Assembly (NCBI RefSeq): GCF_001936595.1
Contig: NZ_MLBG01000007.1
Coordinates: 20,629-84,628 of the forward strand
Direction of reading: 5' to 3'
Source of the DNA: Desulfovibrio sp. DV
GTDB lineage: Bacteria > Desulfobacterota > Desulfovibrionia > Desulfovibrionales > Desulfovibrionaceae
DNA: 64,000 bases
Position numbers and translations under genes: made by a program. The notes beneath the pieces were generated by a model. It searched no databases, had not been told where the DNA came from, and was given only the letters and a program-made list of their open reading frames with translations. This document shows positions 55,033 through 63,690 of this stretch, piece after piece. The stretch's first letter is position 1, and each line of letters starts with the position of its first letter.

Positions 55033-56202
55033 TTATTGCCGGCCCAGCCACTCGCCCAGGCGGTCGCAGGCCGTGTCGATCTCGGCCTCGTCGCCGCCAA
55101 AGGACAGCCGCAGGCTTTGCGCCCCGCCCGGACCGAAGCTGTCGCCCGGGATAGTGATCACCCGGGCCTCTCGGATCAGCCGGGTGGCCACATCCATGGG
55201 TGCGCCCGGCAGTTCATAGCGGGCCATGATGTAAAAGGCCCCGCCCGGGGCATTGTAGGTGATGCCGGGGATGGCGTCGAGGCGCTCCATGATGCGCCGG
55301 CGTCTGGCGGCCAGGGCGGCCAGGAAATCGGCGTAGATACGCTGGGGGCCGGTCAGCGAGGCCAGGGCGGCGATCTGCGACGGGGTGGGGGCGCAAATGG
55401 CCGTGCAGTCGTGGACCTTGAGCATCTGGCCCATGATCGGCTCCGGGGCAAAGGCATAGCCCACGCGCCAGCCGGTCAGGGCGAAGCGTTTGGAAAAGCT
55501 GCCCACAGCCACCAGCCAGGGGCGCAACTGCGGCAGGCTGGCCAGGGAAAAGGCCGGTTCTTCGTAGCTCAGGGCGTCGTAGGTGTCGTCGCAGATGACG
55601 TAGAGCCCGTGGTGCAGGGCAATCTCGGCCACGGCCAGCAGGTCGGCCTTGGCAAAGACCGAACCGGTGGGGTTGTGCGGCGAATTGATGATGATCGCCC
55701 GGGTGCGCGGGGTGATGGCCGCGGCCACGGCCTCGGGATCAAGGCTCCAGTCGTGGCGGCGCAGGGGAACGAAGACCGGACGGGCTTCGGCCAAAAGCAC
55801 CTGCTCCACATGGGAGGGATAAAAGGGCTCGGGCACGATGACCTCGTCGCCGCGCTCGCACAGGCACAGGACGGCGCACAGCAGCGCCTCCATGCCGCCC
55901 ACGGTGATGGCGATTTCCCGTTCCGGATCGGCCAGCAGCCGTTTCTCGGCCGCCAGCAGATCGGCCACGGCCCGGCGCAGTTCCACTGTTCCGGGCTGGA
56001 GCGAATACTTGCCGGCCGAGGGCAGATCGGTCAGCGCCCGGCACACGGCCTCGACCACGTGGGGCGGGGTGGCAAAGGACGGCACGCCCTGGCCAAGGGA
56101 GACGCAGCCCCCGATTTCGCTGGCCAGCATGGGCATGAGCTTGGTGGCGGAAATCTTGATGTTGTGGGCGCGCTGGCTGAAACGGTAGGGCAGGCTGGTC
56201 AT
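55033..56202 (-). CDS. Class I/II PLP-dependent aminotransferase
   Basis: A 389-residue aspartate-aminotransferase-fold enzyme. The PLP lysine is in SFSKRFALTGWRVGYAF; NSPHNPTGSVF, CDDTYDALSYEE and the C-terminal arginine in SLRLSFGGD are all present. The N-terminus MLASEIGGCVSLGQGVPSFATP fits this class. It would move amino groups between an amino acid and a 2-oxo acid; the substrate is not clear. ATG 56202 has GGAG upstream. It precedes the methyltransferase-kinase gene by 59 bases. Confidence 0.93.
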   Translation of the reverse strand: MTSLPYRFSQRAHNIKISATKLMPMLASEIGGCVSLGQGVPSFATPPHVVEAVCRALTDLPSAGKYSLQPGTVELRRAVADLLAAEKRLLADPEREIAITVGGMEALLCAVLCLCERGDEVIVPEPFYPSHVEQVLLAEARPVFVPLRRHDWSLDPEAVAAAITPRTRAIIINSPHNPTGSVFAKADLLAVAEIALHHGLYVICDDTYDALSYEEPAFSLASLPQLRPWLVAVGSFSKRFALTGWRVGYAFAPEPIMGQMLKVHDCTAICAPTPSQIAALASLTGPQRIYADFLAALAARRRRIMERLDAIPGITYNAPGGAFYIMARYELPGAPMDVATRLIREARVITIPGDSFGPGGAQSLRLSFGGDEAEIDTACDRLGEWLGRQ

Positions 56203-56276
56203 GGCAACTCCATGGGAAAGCGCCGGGCCTGTGCGAAGGCCCGGCGCAGTGTGCGGCAGGAAACGGGAACGGACGG

Positions 56277-56633
56277 CTAGGGCGTGGCGATTTTGGGATG
56301 GGACGGGGCCGTTTTGGGGGCGGCCAGGGCCTTTTCAAATTCCGCCACGGAATAGCCGGCTATGGCCGTGCCATCGATCATGACCAGGGGCACGCCGCGT
56401 CCGCCGTAGCGCTTGAAGCGCATGTTGGCGGCCGGGTCCTTGTCGATGTCGTACATCGTATAGGCGATGCCCTTGCCGTCAAAAAAGGCTTTGGTCTTGG
56501 TGCAGTAGGGGCACCAGCTGGTGACGTAAAGCTCCACCACGGGGCCGGCGGCGGCGAGCCGGGCGGCGGCCAGGAGCAGGACGGCCAGGGCCAGGGGAAT
56601 GATGCGGGTGGCCAGGGAACGGATACGGGGCAT
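56277..56633 (-). CDS. Exported glutaredoxin-like protein
   Basis: A 118-residue protein with a cleavable signal or anchor (about 1-29) and a glutaredoxin/thioredoxin fold. The redox site is CPYC (WCPYCTKTK, about 42-45) and the cis-proline is in RGVPLVMIDG. The signal places the domain in the periplasm, unusual for a glutaredoxin; most are cytoplasmic. It may reduce or repair disulfides in the envelope. The proline-rich C-terminal tail (APKTAPSHPK) is extra. ATG 56633 has only a weak ribosome site. Confidence 0.88.
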   Translation of the reverse strand: MPRIRSLATRIIPLALAVLLLAAARLAAAGPVVELYVTSWCPYCTKTKAFFDGKGIAYTMYDIDKDPAANMRFKRYGGRGVPLVMIDGTAIAGYSVAEFEKALAAPKTAPSHPKIATP

Positions 56634-56758
56634 GATGTGCTTCCGGTTTGAGGGTTGGCAAGCACTGGTCCTAGCCGGGGGAAGCAGGCCGCGTCAAGAC
56701 GACAATTGCCCGCATCCGGCGGTTGCCCAACCGGGCCGGCGATGCTAGGGAGGCCCCC

Positions 56759-57208
56759 ATGCCGGGATACAAGATGCACATTGCCGGTGCGGCAGCGGTC
56801 ACCGGTGCGGCCGTGGCCGGGGTGTCGTGGCTTGGGTTTTACCGCCCCGGATTTGAGACCTCGATCTGCCTCGGGCTTTTTTCCGTGTTGGGCGGGCTGT
56901 TTCCCGATGTGGACACCGACTCCAAGGGACGGCGTTTTTTTTACGGCGCGGCCCTGGTGGTGGACGGGTTTCTCATCTTTCGCGAACAGTATCGCTACGC
57001 GGCCGTCCTGGGGTTTTGCGCCCTGCTGCCGGCCATCGGCTCCCACCGGGGCTGGACCCATTCCTGGTGGGCGGCCCTGTTGATCCCCAGTTCCGTCCTT
57101 CTGGCTCCCATGCTCCTGCTCGGGCTGCCCTGGAAGCCGTTTATTCCCTACTATGTGGCCACGGTGCTCGGCTACTTTTCCCATCTGCTGCTTGACCGCA
57201 AGTTCTGA
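56759..57208 (+). CDS. YdjM-like membrane metal-hydrolase family protein
   Basis: A 149-residue inner-membrane protein of the YdjM (DUF457) type. It has several hydrophobic segments with histidine and aspartate motifs: YKMHIAGAAAV at the N-terminus, GGLFPDVDTDSKG, SHRGWTHSWWAALL and the closing HLLLDRKF. The conserved H and D residues look like a membrane-embedded metal site; no biochemical role is established for the family. ATG 56759 has GGGAGG 5 bases upstream. It is divergent from the glutaredoxin gene and convergent with the solute-binding-protein gene, 21 bases away. Confidence 0.82.
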   Translation: MPGYKMHIAGAAAVTGAAVAGVSWLGFYRPGFETSICLGLFSVLGGLFPDVDTDSKGRRFFYGAALVVDGFLIFREQYRYAAVLGFCALLPAIGSHRGWTHSWWAALLIPSSVLLAPMLLLGLPWKPFIPYYVATVLGYFSHLLLDRKF

Positions 57209-57229
57209 CCGGGACTCCCGGCCCCGGCC

Positions 57230-58033
57230 TCAGTGCGGCAGGGTCAGGCTGGTCATGTCGCGGTATTGGTCCGTGGCGAGGAATTCGGTGATGGCAGCAT
57301 CGAGGCGGGCCATGGTTTCGGGCGGGACGGCCGTGCTGCACATGATCGAGCGCTCAACCCCGGGCGGCGCGTCAGCCAGTTGGAGCAGCCGGATGTGGGC
57401 GCCAAGGTCCGGCTTTTGGCTGATGATCCAGGCCAGTTCTTCAGGATCGACCAGCATGGCGTCGAGGCGGCCCTGGGCGACAAGCTCCACCAGATGGGTG
57501 GTGTCGGAAAAGCGCTTGACCGAGCGTGGCGGGTGTTCTGCAAAGGCCTTGTCGAAATACTTCCCATAGGAAAATCCCTCGCGTAGCCCCCAGTGCAGTT
57601 CCGCGCCAAGCAGGTCGACCAGGGTCGGCGGCGGGGCCGACGCCATTGGCACGGCGCGGCCGATGGCCACCGCCACCGGCTGGTTGCGGTACAGCGGCAG
57701 GCTGAAGCGGGCAAAGGCCTCGCGCTCCGGGGTTTTGATCCAGCCCACGGCGCAGACCTGGCTTTTGCCGTCGGCGACAGTGGCGACGATGCGTCCCGGC
57801 GGCATTTCCCGTACCGTGACGGGGATTCCGGCCCGCTCAAAGGCTTCCAGGGCAGCCAGCAGGAGAAAGCCTCCGGCAGCCTTTCCATCGTGGAGCATGT
57901 AATAGGGCGGGCGATGGAATACGAGCACTGCCAGGGGATCGGCTGATTCACCGGCCAAAAGTGGCCCGGGCCACGACTGGAGGGCCATGGCGGCCAGTGA
58001 AGCAAAAATGGCACACAACAGACGTCTGGACAT
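57230..58033 (-). CDS. Periplasmic solute-binding protein, family 3 type
   Basis: A 267-residue exported protein with a signal peptide (about 1-27) and a type II binding fold: LAVLVFHRPPYYMLHDG, QVCAVGWIKTPEREAFARFS, GYSYGKY-like EGFSYGKYF, and VELVAQGRLDAMLVDPEELAWI. It resembles amino-acid-binding proteins, but no permease or ATPase gene adjoins it. Such orphan binding proteins often act in sensing. It is divergent from cheV, with 200 bases between them. ATG 58033 is in a weak ribosome context. Confidence 0.85.
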   Translation of the reverse strand: MSRRLLCAIFASLAAMALQSWPGPLLAGESADPLAVLVFHRPPYYMLHDGKAAGGFLLLAALEAFERAGIPVTVREMPPGRIVATVADGKSQVCAVGWIKTPEREAFARFSLPLYRNQPVAVAIGRAVPMASAPPPTLVDLLGAELHWGLREGFSYGKYFDKAFAEHPPRSVKRFSDTTHLVELVAQGRLDAMLVDPEELAWIISQKPDLGAHIRLLQLADAPPGVERSIMCSTAVPPETMARLDAAITEFLATDQYRDMTSLTLPH

Positions 58034-58233
58034 GGCATGTTCCCGCGTCGACGCGCTGCTAAACAGAGGAAAGGGCAGTCCACCTTCCTTCTATCGCGGA
58101 AAAAAAATGTGCTGTCAAATAGCCGCATCTTCGTCGGAGTCCTTGCTTTTTTTGAAACGAACAGCATACATCATCAAAGGGACGCTGATCGTCCATTCCA
58201 CCCATCCCTGAGTGCGAAGGAGAGTTCCGCCGC

Positions 58234-59220
58234 ATGAGCAGCAATACCAACATCCTCCTTGAATCCGGTACCAACGAACTCGAAATCGTTGAATTTTATC
58301 TGGAGGAGCCGACGCCGTCGGGCAAGACCTACGTGGGGTACTACGGGGTCAACGTGGCCAAGGTACTGGAGATCATCCGGCTGCCCAAGGTGACGGAGAT
58401 GCCGCAGACGCCGCATCCTTGCGTATTGGGGACATTTAATTTGCGCGACAAGGTCGTGCCGCTGGTGGATTTAAGCCTGTGGCTTGGCAAGGATCGTTCG
58501 CACAATGCCTCGGACAAGGTGGTGGTGACGGAATTCAACCGGGTGGTCAGCGCATTCCGGGTGTCCGGCGTCACCCGCATCCATCGCCTGAGCTGGGAGC
58601 AGATCGAGCCGCCGAGCATCCAGGTCCAGGCCTATTCCGGCAATTCCGTCACCGGCGTGGTCCAGCTCGATACCCGGGTGGTCTTTATTCTGGACATGGA
58701 AAAGATCGTGGCCGATCTCAACCCGGAACTGGCGCTCAAGGAGCTTGACGAGGAAGCCTTTGTCGAGCGGCAAAAAGAGCTGCCGGACAAGGACATGGTC
58801 TTCAAGGCGCTTATCGCCGACGACTCCACCACCATCCGCCGCATGATCGGCACGTCGCTGGAAAAGGCCGGTTTCGAGGTGACGCGCACCATAAACGGCC
58901 GCATTGCCTGGGATCAGTTGCTGGAGTGGAAGGCGGCGGCGGCCACTGAAAATCGGCCCATCACCGATTTTGTGCATATCCTTGTGTCCGACATCGAGAT
59001 GCCGGCCATGGACGGCCACAGCCTGACCCGAAAGGTCAAGGAGGACCCGGTGCTCAAGCAGCTGCCGGTGATCCTTTTCTCCTCGCTCATCACCGACAGC
59101 CTGCGCCACAAGGGCGAGGCCGTCGGGGCCGACGATCAGGTGTCCAAGCCGGAAATGCTCCAGCTGGCCGAAAAGGCTCGGGCCCTGGCCTGGGAACGCC
59201 TGGCCGTCACCAGCGCCTGA
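58234..59220 (+). CDS. cheV: Chemotaxis coupling protein with receiver domain
   Basis: A 328-residue CheV: an N-terminal CheW-like domain (about 15-170; YVGYYGVNVAKVLEIIRLP, GTFNLRDKVVPLVDLSLWLG) and a C-terminal receiver domain (about 190-325). The receiver has the acidic pair in IADDSTT, the phospho-accepting D in VSDIEMPAMDG, the switch serine in FSSL and K in SKPE. CheV couples receptors to CheA and may adapt the response by its phosphorylation. ATG 58234 follows AAGGAGAG. It stands alone on this strand; the downstream amidase gene is convergent and its stop begins at the next base. Confidence 0.95.
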   Translation: MSSNTNILLESGTNELEIVEFYLEEPTPSGKTYVGYYGVNVAKVLEIIRLPKVTEMPQTPHPCVLGTFNLRDKVVPLVDLSLWLGKDRSHNASDKVVVTEFNRVVSAFRVSGVTRIHRLSWEQIEPPSIQVQAYSGNSVTGVVQLDTRVVFILDMEKIVADLNPELALKELDEEAFVERQKELPDKDMVFKALIADDSTTIRRMIGTSLEKAGFEVTRTINGRIAWDQLLEWKAAAATENRPITDFVHILVSDIEMPAMDGHSLTRKVKEDPVLKQLPVILFSSLITDSLRHKGEAVGADDQVSKPEMLQLAEKARALAWERLAVTSA

Positions 59221-59973
59221 TTACGGGCGCATTCCCGCACACCAGTTCACCACGGCCCGGGCAATCGCCCGGGCCGTTTGCGTCTGGCGCTCCTCGCCGG
59301 CCAGGGCCGTTTCCTCGGCCCGGTTGACGATGACCCCGGCCTCCACCAGCACCGCCGGCATGGCTGCGGCGTGGAGCACGGCCAGCCCGTCGTAGCGGTA
59401 CACGCCCACCTGGTCGTCCACCAGGGGGCGGCGCTCGCCCGGGATGTCGGCGGCGTGGTGGCTGGTAAAGGGCAACCCCTCCCGGCGCATCTGCCGACCG
59501 ATGAGCCGGGCCAGGGCCAGGCTGTCGTCGGGGTGCTGGTTGCGGCCGGAATAGAAAATTGAATAGCCGGCAAAGAGGTCGCAATAGGGCCTGGCCTTGC
59601 CGTTTTCGTTGCGGCTGGTGAAAAACTGCGGCTGGGCCGAGTCGTGATGGATGGAGATGAGAAGGCCGGCCTTGGCCGCATTGGCCCGCATGGCCCGGCC
59701 GGCCGGGGGCAGGTCGAGACCGGTGGGGTCGATGCGAAAGGCCTTGGGGAAACCGGCAGCCTGGAGGGCGTCCACGACCTTGCCGGCCAAGCGGTCGTTG
59801 AAGCGGTATTCGGCCACTCCCGAGGCGCTGGTTGCTCCGGGGATTTTGGGGCCGTGCCCGGCATCCACGGCGATGGCCAGGGCGGCTGGCGAACAGCCGG
59901 CCCAAAGCGTGGCGCAGTCGGCCGGGAAAAGCGTCAGGAGGCCGGCCAGCAGGAAGAGGAGGCGAGGGATCAT
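59221..59973 (-). CDS. N-acetylmuramoyl-L-alanine amidase (Amidase_3)
   Basis: A 250-residue exported zinc amidase that removes stem peptides from peptidoglycan during cell separation or turnover. It has a signal peptide (about 1-25) and the Amidase_3 ligands: DAGHG, E in GVAEYRF, H in SIHHDS, and the catalytic E in VLVEAGVIVN. ATG 59973 is chosen, with AAGGA upstream, over an earlier in-frame ATG at 60045 that lacks a signal-like start. LytM-type activators such as those at 11496 and 36322 act on this enzyme class in other bacteria; a link here is speculation. Confidence 0.92.
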   Translation of the reverse strand: MIPRLLFLLAGLLTLFPADCATLWAGCSPAALAIAVDAGHGPKIPGATSASGVAEYRFNDRLAGKVVDALQAAGFPKAFRIDPTGLDLPPAGRAMRANAAKAGLLISIHHDSAQPQFFTSRNENGKARPYCDLFAGYSIFYSGRNQHPDDSLALARLIGRQMRREGLPFTSHHAADIPGERRPLVDDQVGVYRYDGLAVLHAAAMPAVLVEAGVIVNRAEETALAGEERQTQTARAIARAVVNWCAGMRP

Positions 59974-60067
59974 GGCGCGGCGTCCTTGTGCCCGGATGGG
60001 CCCGGCGGATGGCCGGCGGCCGGGGAGCGGTTCGCAACAAGGCATCAGGGCGTCCCGTCCCTGTCCC

Positions 60068-60103
60068 GGCCCTGTCCCGACCGGATGAGGGCGGGACAGG
60101 GCC
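60068..60103 (-). other. Perfect 12-base hairpin after the unknown membrane gene
   Basis: Arms GGCCCTGTCCCG (60068-60079) and CGGGACAGGGCC (60092-60103), just past the stop of the gene at 60124-60855. There is no T run; the left arm is preceded by a direct repeat of CCCTGTCCCG. Confidence 0.5.
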
Positions 60104-60123
60104 GATGCCGGACGACAAGCGGA

Positions 60124-60855
60124 TCAGACCATCTTGCCTTCGTCAATGAGCGAATCCTTGAGGCCGGCGTCGAGCAGGTCTTCCGGGGCGGTCAGCAGGT
60201 TATTGAGGAAAACGCTGGTCTTTTCCGTCAGCCACGGGTCCCGCTCCAGGGTGTCAACGGCGCGCAGGCGCTCGGAACGCTTGTCGGCCGGCATGGACTT
60301 GTCGGCGGCCAGCTGGTTGCGCAGGAAATGGTAATAGAGCTTGGAGCCAAACACCGAGGCCTTGGAATCGACGCCGATAAAGACGCGGTGCAGATCGTCG
60401 CGGGTGCGCTCGGCCGCGATGCCGCGCAGGAAATGCCAGGGAGCCGTGCCGCTGGTCAGGGCGGCGAAGAAGTAGCGGACCTTATAGAACCGCTTGCCCG
60501 TGGAAAAGGCCTGTTCCATATCCGTCGCGGTGCATACTCCTTCGACGCAGCTATTGAGCGCGCGGCGATAGGGCAACTCCACTGCGGCGATACCGACCTG
60601 CCAGAGCATATAGAGGTTGATCAGGGTCATGATGAGGATGCTGCTGTTTCGAAGGGATGGATTGACGTCGCTGGCCCAGTTGAGAAACAGATAGATGAAA
60701 ATAAGGACAAAGACGAAGTATTTGACGGCGCACAGGGCCATATGGGTGAGAGAACCCATTTTCCAGTGCAGGCGGATGACGATCGCCATGAGGGCAATAA
60801 AGACGACAGTCTGGAAGTATATGCTCATGTTGATCTGGGCGAGCTGGTCGAGCAT
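60124..60855 (-). CDS. Membrane protein of unknown function
   Basis: A 243-residue protein I cannot assign. About three membrane helices lie at residues 8-28, 40-62 and 72-92. The remaining 150 residues are soluble and mostly helical, with many Arg/Lys and Asp/Glu residues: a central segment LPYRRALNSCVEGVCTATDMEQAF with two cysteines, then FYKVRYFFAALTSGTAPWHFLRGIAAERTRDDLHRVFIGVDSK, and an acidic tail (EDLLDAGLKDSLIDEGKMV). The soluble part is likely cytoplasmic. ATG 60855 has GAGGAGAGG. It is preceded by a long hairpin (60892-60930) and follows the thiamine-binding-type gene on the same strand. Confidence 0.8.
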   Translation of the reverse strand: MLDQLAQINMSIYFQTVVFIALMAIVIRLHWKMGSLTHMALCAVKYFVFVLIFIYLFLNWASDVNPSLRNSSILIMTLINLYMLWQVGIAAVELPYRRALNSCVEGVCTATDMEQAFSTGKRFYKVRYFFAALTSGTAPWHFLRGIAAERTRDDLHRVFIGVDSKASVFGSKLYYHFLRNQLAADKSMPADKRSERLRAVDTLERDPWLTEKTSVFLNNLLTAPEDLLDAGLKDSLIDEGKMV

Positions 60856-60891
60856 GGTCCTCTCCTCGGCGTTTCGGTGCATGCGTGGTGG

Positions 60892-60930
60892 CCCGAAGAT
60901 CCGGGCCGACTTTCGGTCCGGGTCTTCGGG
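60892..60930 (-). promoter_or_regulatory. Long near-perfect hairpin upstream of the membrane gene
   Basis: A 13-base arm pair (60892-60904 with 60918-60930, one G-U type mismatch) with an inner CCGA/TCGG pair, about 37 bases before the start at 60855. No T run. It may end transcription from the thiamine-binding-type gene or control the membrane gene. Confidence 0.5.
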
Positions 60931-61028
60931 AATTGTTGTGATCGGTGTACCTTGTACCTTCGGGAACGGTCCTTGGCAACGGGTGCAACGGTTTTGCCAG
61001 ACACCAATTCCGTACCCGGCCGCTCGTG

Positions 61029-61331
61029 TCAGCCCTGGCGCAGTTTTTCCTCGACGGCCTCGATCTTGGCCGTGATCCTTCCGGCCGGGCCGCTTCGCCA
61101 GTCGATGCGGATGGCCACGTGGATGCGGCCGCAGTCCTTTTCCAGTTCATCCTTGCAGCGGGTGACCACGGCCAGGACTTCGTCCCATTCGCCCTCGATG
61201 CTCGTGGACATGGGGGAAAAGACGTAGGGCAGGCCGGAGGCGCGCACGATGCGGATGGCCCTGGCCACGTAGGCCGACAGGTTCTCGCCCTTATCCAGCG
61301 GGAAGATCGAAAAATCCAGAATGGTGCTCAT
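61029..61331 (-). CDS. MTH1187-family thiamine-binding-type protein
   Basis: A 100-residue protein of the MTH1187/YkoF-related family (DUF77): MSTILDFSIFPLDKGENLSAYVARAIRIVRASGLPY, then FSPMSTSIEGEWDEVLAVV and a short helical end. Members bind thiamine or pyrimidine parts of it, as small homotetramers. The true start is ATG 61331, which overlaps the pbpC stop as ATGA, so translation is coupled to pbpC; an earlier in-frame start at 61490 lies inside pbpC and is unlikely. Why it goes with a penicillin-binding protein is unknown. Confidence 0.8.
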   Translation of the reverse strand: MSTILDFSIFPLDKGENLSAYVARAIRIVRASGLPYVFSPMSTSIEGEWDEVLAVVTRCKDELEKDCGRIHVAIRIDWRSGPAGRITAKIEAVEEKLRQG

Positions 61332-63688
61332 GGTTGCTGCTCCTTGGCGAACGGTTCGACGTGCACGGTCACGGCGTGGCTGCGGCCCTGGTCGTCGGCC
61401 ACGGCCACGCGGTGCGCGCCAGGGGTTGGATGCCAGAAAAGGCGTTGTCCGGGGGGGCCCTGGGCGGCCAGAACGCCGTCCACGTACCACGACAGGCGGC
61501 TGGCGGCGGCGGCCGTGTCGGCGGCCAGGGCAATCTGCTGGAATTCGTCCGGAATGTCCGGGCGCACGGCATAGACCGTAGCCGGGCTCGGCGAGACGAT
61601 GCGCGGCCCGTCTCCGGCCGCGCCCAGGCAGTCGGGAGCCGGCGGCGGGGGTGTTTCAAAGGGGATGCCGGAACTGCGCCACCAGCTTACCAGCTCGGCC
61701 GGATACTCGGCCACAGCCACGGTTTTGGCCTCGCGGCCGGCCAGGCAGTCGGCCCCAAGGCGCTCGCCCGTGGCCGCATCCACCAGCATCCGGCGATGGA
61801 CCGGGCAGGGCCCCAGGCGGGTGCGGCCGGGGATGATCCTGGCTGTGATCCGCCGTGGGCAGTCCGGGCCGGGCAGTTGCCGGCTGTCGGCGCAGACCTC
61901 GATTTCGGCGATATTGAGGCCATTTTTAATGGCAGGCCTGGAACCGCGCGGCTCCAGGGCCCGAAACAGCTCAAAGAGAATCGGTCCGGCATGGACCGCG
62001 CCGGAAATGCCGGCAATGGGCGTGCCGTCCATGTTGCCGACCCACACGCCAATGACGTGCTCGGCGCTGATACCCACGGCCCAGGCGTCGCGATGGCCAA
62101 AGGAGGTGCCGGTCTTCCAGGCCACCGACGGCACGGCCAGGGCGCGTTCCCAGGAGGTGGGCAGGTCCGGGCGTTCGAGTCGGGTGAGAATGTCCGTCAC
62201 CAGGGCGCAGGCTTCGGGCGAAAAGAGCCGTTCGCCACGGACGGCCGGGTGCTTGGCCAGGATGGCCGGGGGCAGGGCACGGCCGTCGTCGGCCAGGGCG
62301 GCGTAGCAGTTGGTCAGGGACAACAGCGTGGTCTCGCCGCCGCCAAGGATCAGCGACAGGCCGTAATGGGCCGCCGGCTTATCCAGGCTGGTCAGGCCCC
62401 CCCGGCGCAGCAGCTCCAGAAACGGGGCCGGTCCGACCTCGTTTAAAAGCCGCACCGCCGGAACGTTGCGCGAGGTGATAAGCGCCTGTTCGGCGCTGAC
62501 CCGGCCCAGGAAAAGCCCGTCATAGTTTTTCGGAATATAGCCGGCAAAACTGGTTGGGATATCGAGCATCTGGCTCTGGGGAAAGACCAGCCCCTGGTCC
62601 ATGGCCATGGCATAGAGAAAGGGCTTGAGCGTCGAGCCCGGGGAACGGCGGATGGTTGCGCCGTTTATCTGGCCGAAGCGGGCATCGCCAAACCAGTCCG
62701 TGCCGCCGACCATGGCCCGGACCTCGCGGCTGGCCGGATCGAGGACCACGGCGGCCACGCTGCCGATGCCCTGGCCGGCCAGCCAGCGCGACCGGGAACG
62801 CAGGATATCCGTGGCGCTCTTTTGCGCGCCCGGGTCCAGGGTCGTGTCGATGCGCGGGGCATTGCCGCCAAGCTCACGGGCCAGCTGGCTGAAATGGGGC
62901 GCGTCAAAGGGCTGGCGCACAAGGGCCCGGGGTACGGGCGCCTCGGCCGCCTCCCGGGCCGCCGCGTCGGCCACGATCCCGGAGCGGGCCAGGGCGGCCA
63001 GCAGCCGGTTGCGGGCGGCCCTGGCCGCCTCGGGGTGGCGCACCGGGTCCAGGCGCAGGGGCGAGCGGGGCAGGACGGTTAAAAGCGCTGCTTCGGCCAG
63101 GGACAGCCGGTCGGGCGTTTTGCCGAAATAGAGCGTGCTGGCCGCGCCAACACCCACGATATTGCCGCCATAGGGGGCCATGTTGAGGTAGCGCTCCAGG
63201 ATGGCGTCCTTGGAGAGCCGGCGTTCCAGGGCCAGGGCGGCCAGCGCCTCGTCGAACTTGGCGGCCAGGGTGCGTTCCCGGGGCCGGGCCAGCCGGGCCA
63301 ACTGCATGGTGATGGTCGAGCCGCCGGAAACCACCCGTCCGGCCGCGAGATTGGTTGCCGCAGCCCGTAGCAGAGCCAGGGGATTGACCCCGGGGTGGCG
63401 GTGGAAATGGCGGTCCTCGGCGGCCAGGACCAGCTGCGGCAGGATGGGGGCCACGCCGGAAAGGCGCACCGGAAAGCGCCAGGCCTGGTCCGGGGCCAGA
63501 AACAGGCGCAGGGGCTGGCCGTTACGGGCCGCAACCACCGTGGACGGGGGCGGAGTGAGCGCGGACAGGGGAAAGGGCAGGCGGGCGTATCTGGCGGCCA
63601 GAAACCCGGCCGCACCAAGCGTTGCCGCGCAGGCCAGGATGGCCAGCCCGCGTCGCAACGAAAAACCGGCAACGGATGCAAAGGCCAT
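61328..63688 (-). CDS. pbpC: Penicillin-binding protein 1C
   Basis: A 786-residue bifunctional-type peptidoglycan synthase. It has a signal anchor (about 10-35), the GT51 transglycosylase domain (EDRHF, GGSTITMQLAR, KDAILERYLNMAPYG), the transpeptidase with S in SPGSTLKPF, SRN and KTGTSFGHRDAW, and a C-terminal BiPBP_C domain that is typical of PBP1C. It would polymerise glycan and perhaps cross-link peptides. ATG 63688 begins 2 bases after the stop of the upstream response-regulator gene, and no clear ribosome site is visible, so coupling is likely. Its stop overlaps the thiamine-binding-type gene. Confidence 0.94.
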   Translation of the reverse strand: MAFASVAGFSLRRGLAILACAATLGAAGFLAARYARLPFPLSALTPPPSTVVAARNGQPLRLFLAPDQAWRFPVRLSGVAPILPQLVLAAEDRHFHRHPGVNPLALLRAAATNLAAGRVVSGGSTITMQLARLARPRERTLAAKFDEALAALALERRLSKDAILERYLNMAPYGGNIVGVGAASTLYFGKTPDRLSLAEAALLTVLPRSPLRLDPVRHPEAARAARNRLLAALARSGIVADAAAREAAEAPVPRALVRQPFDAPHFSQLARELGGNAPRIDTTLDPGAQKSATDILRSRSRWLAGQGIGSVAAVVLDPASREVRAMVGGTDWFGDARFGQINGATIRRSPGSTLKPFLYAMAMDQGLVFPQSQMLDIPTSFAGYIPKNYDGLFLGRVSAEQALITSRNVPAVRLLNEVGPAPFLELLRRGGLTSLDKPAAHYGLSLILGGGETTLLSLTNCYAALADDGRALPPAILAKHPAVRGERLFSPEACALVTDILTRLERPDLPTSWERALAVPSVAWKTGTSFGHRDAWAVGISAEHVIGVWVGNMDGTPIAGISGAVHAGPILFELFRALEPRGSRPAIKNGLNIAEIEVCADSRQLPGPDCPRRITARIIPGRTRLGPCPVHRRMLVDAATGERLGADCLAGREAKTVAVAEYPAELVSWWRSSGIPFETPPPPAPDCLGAAGDGPRIVSPSPATVYAVRPDIPDEFQQIALAADTAAAASRLSWYVDGVLAAQGPPGQRLFWHPTPGAHRVAVADDQGRSHAVTVHVEPFAKEQQP

Positions 63689-63690
63689 GG

